From: Streblospio benedicti
Lineage: Eukaryota; Annelida; Polychaeta; Spionida; Spionidae
DNA length: 64,000 nt
Direction of reading: 5' to 3'
NCBI GenBank assembly: GCA_019095985.1
Contig: CM032661.1
Coordinates: 22,989,182-23,053,181, forward strand
This document shows positions 59,208 through 64,000 of this stretch, in pieces. The notes beneath the pieces were generated by a model that saw only the letters and a program-made list of their open reading frames with translations, was not told the origin of the DNA and did no database searches. The position numbers and the translations under genes are program-made. Every line of letters begins with the position of its first letter. Position 1 is the stretch's first letter.

Positions 59208-61980
59208 GTGATGGGTCCCAAATAGCCCCACTATATTCTAATGATGACCTGACGATTGTGAAATATGCTCTCTCTCAGTCTGTAGGGAGAACCGCGGAGA
59301 TTCCTACGTAGGAACCCCAGACGTTGGTTGGCACGGGAAACTGTATCCATGATGTGAGGCCTCCACTGTGAAGACCGGGCTCCATAGTTGTTTGACAGTG
59401 TGACGCCCAGATACATCGCCTCAGGGACAGAACCAATAATCTCACCGCCTAGGGTGTAGAAACGAACAGGTTTCTGGTCTGCCTAGCAAGGTGGAGGATA
59501 TTACACTTGGACACATTGAACTTGAAGCCCCAGACCTGACCCCACTGAAAGAGTGAATCTAAATCCCTTTGTAGAATGACCTTGTCCTCCATAGAGTGGA
59601 TTGATCTATAGATCAAACAATCATCTGCGAACAAACGGCATGAAGTGGATGGATTGAGAACAGATGGTAGGTCATTTATGTACAAAAGAAATAGTAGGGG
59701 GCCCATAACTGTGCCCTGGGGTACTCCAGACAGGACAGGATCCCCATCGGTGCAACTACGAGTATGAGATCTAACGCCATCGACTAAGACACTCTGGGTA
59801 CGGCCAAGAAGGAACTCAGAAATCCAGCATGAAGTCTTGCCTTCGACACCATATAGTCGGAGCTTACGCATGAGTCTCTTGTGTGGCACTACGTCAAAGG
59901 CTTTCGAGAAATCGAGAACGCCCACGTCGACTTCATCCTTGTGATCCAGTCTTGATAGTAGGTCATGTGTTGTGGCCAAGAGTTGCGACTCACAGCTCAA
60001 TTTCTTTCGAAAACTGTGTTGGTATGGTGAGAGGGCATTATGCCTATCCAGATGGTTTCAGATGTGGCTGCACAGGACATGCTCTAGCAACTTACATGCC
60101 ACACATGTCAAACTTCTCAAGTTTTACAGCTTCACACTTGTCGCCCTTCTTAAAGACAGGTGAGATCCTGGCTGCCTTCCATACTGATGGCAGACTTCCT
60201 GTTTGGTATGAGTTACAGAATAAGGCTGTGAACACTGGAGCCAACTCCTCATGCAGCTCTTACAGCATACGACATGGGATCTGGTCTGGGCCTGATGCCT
60301 TACGTGGGTCAACTCCCTTAAGAAGCTTCTTGATTCCCTGGTCACTAATGGTTATGTCAGGTATGGGTGGCAGGCTGGGGCTGTGAAGGAAAGTGTGCTC
60401 TGCCTCGTCGTCATCGACAGTGATCACCAACCGAAACTGTTGGACAAGGATGGAAGCCTTCTTTGCCGAGTCAGAATGTACCTGCCCTTTCTCCTTCAAT
60501 GGTGCCACTCCGAAGGATTCAGTTCTCTGGGACTTGATGAAGCACCAGAATGGTCTGGTTGATTTCTCCTCTAGACCTTCGCCAAGGATGTTATTGATAT
60601 ATCTCATCCGAGACTTCCTGTTTAGTCTCAAGATGGAGCTTCTTGTAAGCCTCTCTTGCGGCTGCACATTGCTGGTTCCTTGTTTTGAGCTTTTTCCATT
60701 TGTTATAGAGACGCTGTTTCCTATGACATCTCCTCTTCAGATCTGAGGTGAGCCAAGGTTGATCAAACCTTGCCTTCGACATCTTGGTAGGTACATGCCT
60801 CTCTAGCATTGTGGAAATGTGGGTTTCAATGTGTTCCCATTGTTCATCCAACGGCTTCTCCAGAGTCTATTTTAGGGCCAGGTAATTCTGCATAAATAAC
60901 ACACTGGGGCATTTTTCAAACAAGTACAGATGATACTTTTTATTAACCTAGTTCGAAAATTTTAATGAGTGAAATCGAACAATAATCAACAAAAATGATC
61001 CTCGATTGAAACTAGATAATGCATGGAAGCCTATTTTGCCGTTTGCTACAAAGTAATGTGCCTGCCCTTTCTTTTATTTAGCAATTCGGGTGTTTGCTGA
61101 CTGCGTTATAACGGGCAAGGGTGATTTTTTACAGGTAAGATGGCGGAACTATTTTAAAAAAAATGGATTGTGAAGATCGTGGGTATTTAAAAGAATAAAT
61201 TTTTTAAAAAAAAATGTGTTTTTTAGCACATGGTTGTAGATGTAGATTTCTCCTTAAAACCTTACCGCCAGTATGTGATTTTATTTTATAACAATTGGTT
61301 TTTTATACATATTGCTCGAGAGGGCTTGTATAAGGACTTGACCACCTTTAAATATCAGACCATGATAAGATTGAAAAACTTGTGTTATCTTAAAGAATGT
61401 TAAACAAGATAGTTCATTGTATGAACACATTCAATTTTTTGTCAATTTACATATTGTTCAATGAAAGTGTGAACCCTTTATACTAGCAATCCCAGATACT
61501 AAGTCTTGTAAAATCAAACAATGGGGCATTCATATCTATTGTGTTCAAAACCAAAAGTATGTTAAACAACAATCTTATTGATACATTTGATATAAACACA
61601 AAACACTCAATATTTTTGTCAAGGACTCAGCACAGGTTGTTATAATTGAATTATATTTACATGTAAAAAATATCCTTTTGCACCCATGAAATAATCCCCA
61701 GAATGGCCCAAATGCTCTAAAACAACTTCTAATTTTCAAAATTTTCTGGGGCCCCCAGACTAAACCGTTGGTCCCCCCCTTTCCCCTGTTTGCCTTACTT
61801 TTTTCAAGTATATGAGAACAAAAGTCTCACTTTGTTTTTTCTAAAAAAGACTCTGCTTAAAAAGGACTCAGGAAGTGAGTTCTGAGAAGGGCCGCGGTTT
61901 CTTCCCTTATGGTTGACCACTGGGCCTTGCCCCACTGGTGTATCTTGCGAGGGCTTTCCTTTGTGCGCTGTGCACGCAGT

Positions 61981-62326
61981 CAGGGCTGAACACTAGCTAG
62001 TGCCCTGGTGTCCTGGGTACATAAAATCCAAGTCAGGGCACATCAAATCTTAGGGTCCTAAAAAGAACCAGTTATTATATTTTAGCCAAACCATCATATC
62101 CATCATGCCGGTATTCTCTGGTGAAACATACATTGTATAAATGAAGTTTTCATGTTGATATGATTGATAGTTGATCTATTTTTTGTTTTGATTTTTTCTA
62201 TTTTTGCCATCTGCGGCTTAGTTTTAAAAAATTGCAGGGCACATAAAAATGAGATTAGGGCACATGAATTTGGACCCTCACGTGCCCTGTCAGGCCCGCG
62301 GAAAAAAAAGTTAGTGTTAAGCCCTG
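61981..62326. mobile_element. hAT-like MITE with CAGGGCT-AACACTA ends
   Basis: Starts CAGGGCTGAACACTA and ends TAGTGTTAAGCCCTG: 15-base inverted ends with one mismatch, 346 bp, CAG start typical of hAT. CGCAG occurs at both outer borders but a full 8-bp duplication is not clear. It contains repeated AGGGCACAT words. Confidence 0.65.
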
Positions 62327-62944
62327 CGCAGAGTCATGTCTACCACAATGGCTTCATGCTCGTTTACTGTTGAGATACCTGGATTAGTGTGGATAGAGGA
62401 CACGAGTGATTCATTTGAGGTGAAGAAGAGGTCCAGTAATGAGTTTTGTCTGGTGGGTTCACGTTGGAGTTGGACAAGCCCATTGTCAGCCGATATTTTC
62501 AGTAGTTTTTCGCAGACTCTAGGGATGGGGTTACCAGGTTGGGTACTATTGGTATCCCAGCAGATATCCTTGCAGTTGAAATCACCAGCCAAGACAACAG
62601 TAGCCTTGCTGTTACCAATGAGCGACGACACTTGCTGAAGTGCAGATTCTAGTCCATCCAGGGACTCATTTGGGGTGTTGTCTATTTGGGATCTGTAGTA
62701 GGCACCTACGAAGAGTGGAGGAGCTCCTGCCATTTTCACCCGGACAAAGACCAATTCACAATTCTTCTTCACTCCCTTGAGTGGTATCTCGTCTACTATG
62801 AGGCATCTTACCGCTATCATAACGCCGCCACCATGCAGGGTACGGTCCTTTCGGGTTGCGATAAAACGATTTGGTAGGAATTCTGCTGAGCACACTGATT
62901 TGTCAATCTTTGTTTCAGACATGACCAATACATCTGGTTTCCAT

Positions 62945-63345
62945 GCGTTTATCCACCATTTTCAACTTGCATCTCTTTTTCTTAGACATCTAGATCTATA
63001 TCTACATTACCTTCTCGGGGGAAAACTGACTAATATATTCATCGATGTATTGATATATTTTCTTAGTGACAGTAAAGTTTTAACTTTATTAAACATTGCA
63101 TTGTCCACCATTTTCAACTTGCATCTCTTTTTTCTTAGACATCTAGATCTATATATACGGTAGATCTACATTACCATCTTGGGGGAAAGCTTACTGATGT
63201 ATTGATCGATGTATATGATTGGTTTTCTTAGTGATAGGAAAGTTTTAACTTTATTAATGGATTCCATGCGTTTGTCCACCATTTTCAACTTGCATCTCTT
63301 TTTCTTAGACATCTAGATCTATAATCTACATTACTGTCTCGGGGA
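62945..63345. repeat. Three tandem ~160-bp repeats next to the LINE 5' side
   Basis: TCCACCATTTTCAACTTGCA, then CTTAGACATCTAGATCT, recurs starting near 62953, 63109 and 63276 (spacing 156 and 167). Between them lie ATCGATGTAT and TTTTCTTAGTGA-type words. The block directly adjoins the upstream end of the minus-strand LINE endonuclease. Confidence 0.85.
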
Positions 63346-64000
63346 GAAAACTTAATCTTCCACAACTTTCCACCGTCCATTTTCTGTGCTTGCACTAGCT
63401 AGTCTGGGTAGATCTTGATCAGCTGTGTATTGAAGGCAACAATGTAGATCTATAGTAGACTATACTTATAACTGGCAATTAAATTTGTAGGTCACAGGTA
63501 TACTCCCTATGCAGTCAGCACCTTAAATAATCAGAGTTGGCAGGTCTGGCCTGGAATCAATTGACCTTTTTCAGTGTTTGTACGCACTAACATGTTGCAT
63601 AACTGCATGTTGGTGCCGAAAGCAGCATAAGTGATTTGGAAGCCTTGACTTCTGAGAAGTATTTTTACTACAAAATACTCATTGTCATAATCCCACACCT
63701 GGGTGTATCAGTATCACTATCGAAGCCATGACGTTTCCATACATCGTAGGATGTTTAAAAATGTACCAAAAATGTATAGCTTTCACTTTGAATTGTGACC
63801 TTATTTGACAAGTCGAAGTGAGTGGTCCGTCAACAAAAACATACCAGTCTAGATATGCATGGTTTTTTATGTCTTAGCTTTTCTCAAATTCAAACTTTAG
63901 TCAGGAAAGGTAGAACACTAGACCTGTTTCTAGTAGTAAGTGTAGCTAATTAGTGGTCAGACTAACTGTCTGCCCCTTAGCATGCATTGATATAGTGAGG
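63346..64000. other. No gene recognised
   Basis: No supported exon, RNA gene or repeat was found in the last 650 bases. Confidence 0.5.

Larger units (their letters stand above)
58462..62960 (-). mobile_element. LINE with AP endonuclease and reverse transcriptase, interrupted
   Basis: Read on the minus strand. 62928-62340 is an AP-type endonuclease (MSETKIDKS, VLAGDFNCKDICWD, HEAIVVDM). 60868-59449 covers the RT region (FDQPWLTSDLKRRCHRKQ, RKASGPDQIPC, LDFSKAFDVVPHKRLM, SGVPQGTVMGPLLFLLYIND, RLFADDCLIY). 59416-58462 is the C-terminal part (YLGVTLSNN, QRRAARWARG). The motifs fit the CR1/Jockey/RTEX group. It is broken by a MITE at 58725-59203, by non-LINE sequence at about 60868-62328, and by frameshifts, clearly between 60000 and 60260. 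It is a dead copy, probably close to full length at its 3' side. Confidence 0.9.

Overview
This is a window of nuclear DNA from an animal, most likely a marine invertebrate. Genes are split by AT-rich introns with GT..AG borders. Several kinds of transposable element are present, and the recognisable genes (ANKUB1, ASTE1, a FAXDC2-type hydroxylase, a Reeler-domain protein) are metazoan families. I cannot fix the phylum from sequence alone. There is one 100-N assembly gap at 56873-56972.

Layout. 1-3.6 kb: nothing recognisable. 3.6-9.25 kb (+): a seven-exon ANKUB1-like gene whose introns carry foldback hairpins. 9.7-10.85 kb (-): a three-exon secreted Reeler-domain protein, convergent with ANKUB1. 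11-14.2 kb: repeats (a CATA-bearing element, a Helitron-like end, three MITE-like units). 15.0-19.15 kb (-): a four-exon secreted coiled-coil protein of unknown family. 19.2-23.6 kb: no gene seen. 23.6-44.15 kb (+): a 16-exon gene for a very acidic, repeat-built, probably GPI-anchored protein. A FAXDC2-like gene lies antisense in its first intron, and a Ty3/gypsy element with a BEL/Pao element nested inside lies in a later intron. 44.2-47.1 kb: DNA-element debris. 47.8-50.1 kb (+): a Penelope-like element split by a tRNA-Asp-derived SINE. 50.3-54.2 kb (-): an eight-exon ASTE1 nuclease gene. 54.5-57.3 kb: AT-rich block, LINE 3' ends with GAT-repeat tails, and the gap. 58.4-63 kb (-): a LINE with endonuclease and reverse transcriptase, split by a TTAA-flanked MITE and another insertion. 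63.4-64 kb: nothing recognised.

The strongest candidate for something undescribed is the 23.6-44.15 kb gene. Every internal exon from exon 3 on is phase 1-1, and eleven exons carry a C-x-D-C motif, mostly as C-x-D-C-G-I-P-P. An A-type (129 bp) plus B-type (120 bp) exon pair has been copied four times in tandem with its introns. The second notable item is a near-perfect 300-bp palindrome in the same gene's last intron; each arm fits the hammerhead ribozyme core, so a candidate ribozyme is present on both strands.

The host genes show no operon-like or pathway link. Exon joins were worked out by hand from splice sites and reading phase. Functions come from recalled family motifs, not from searches.
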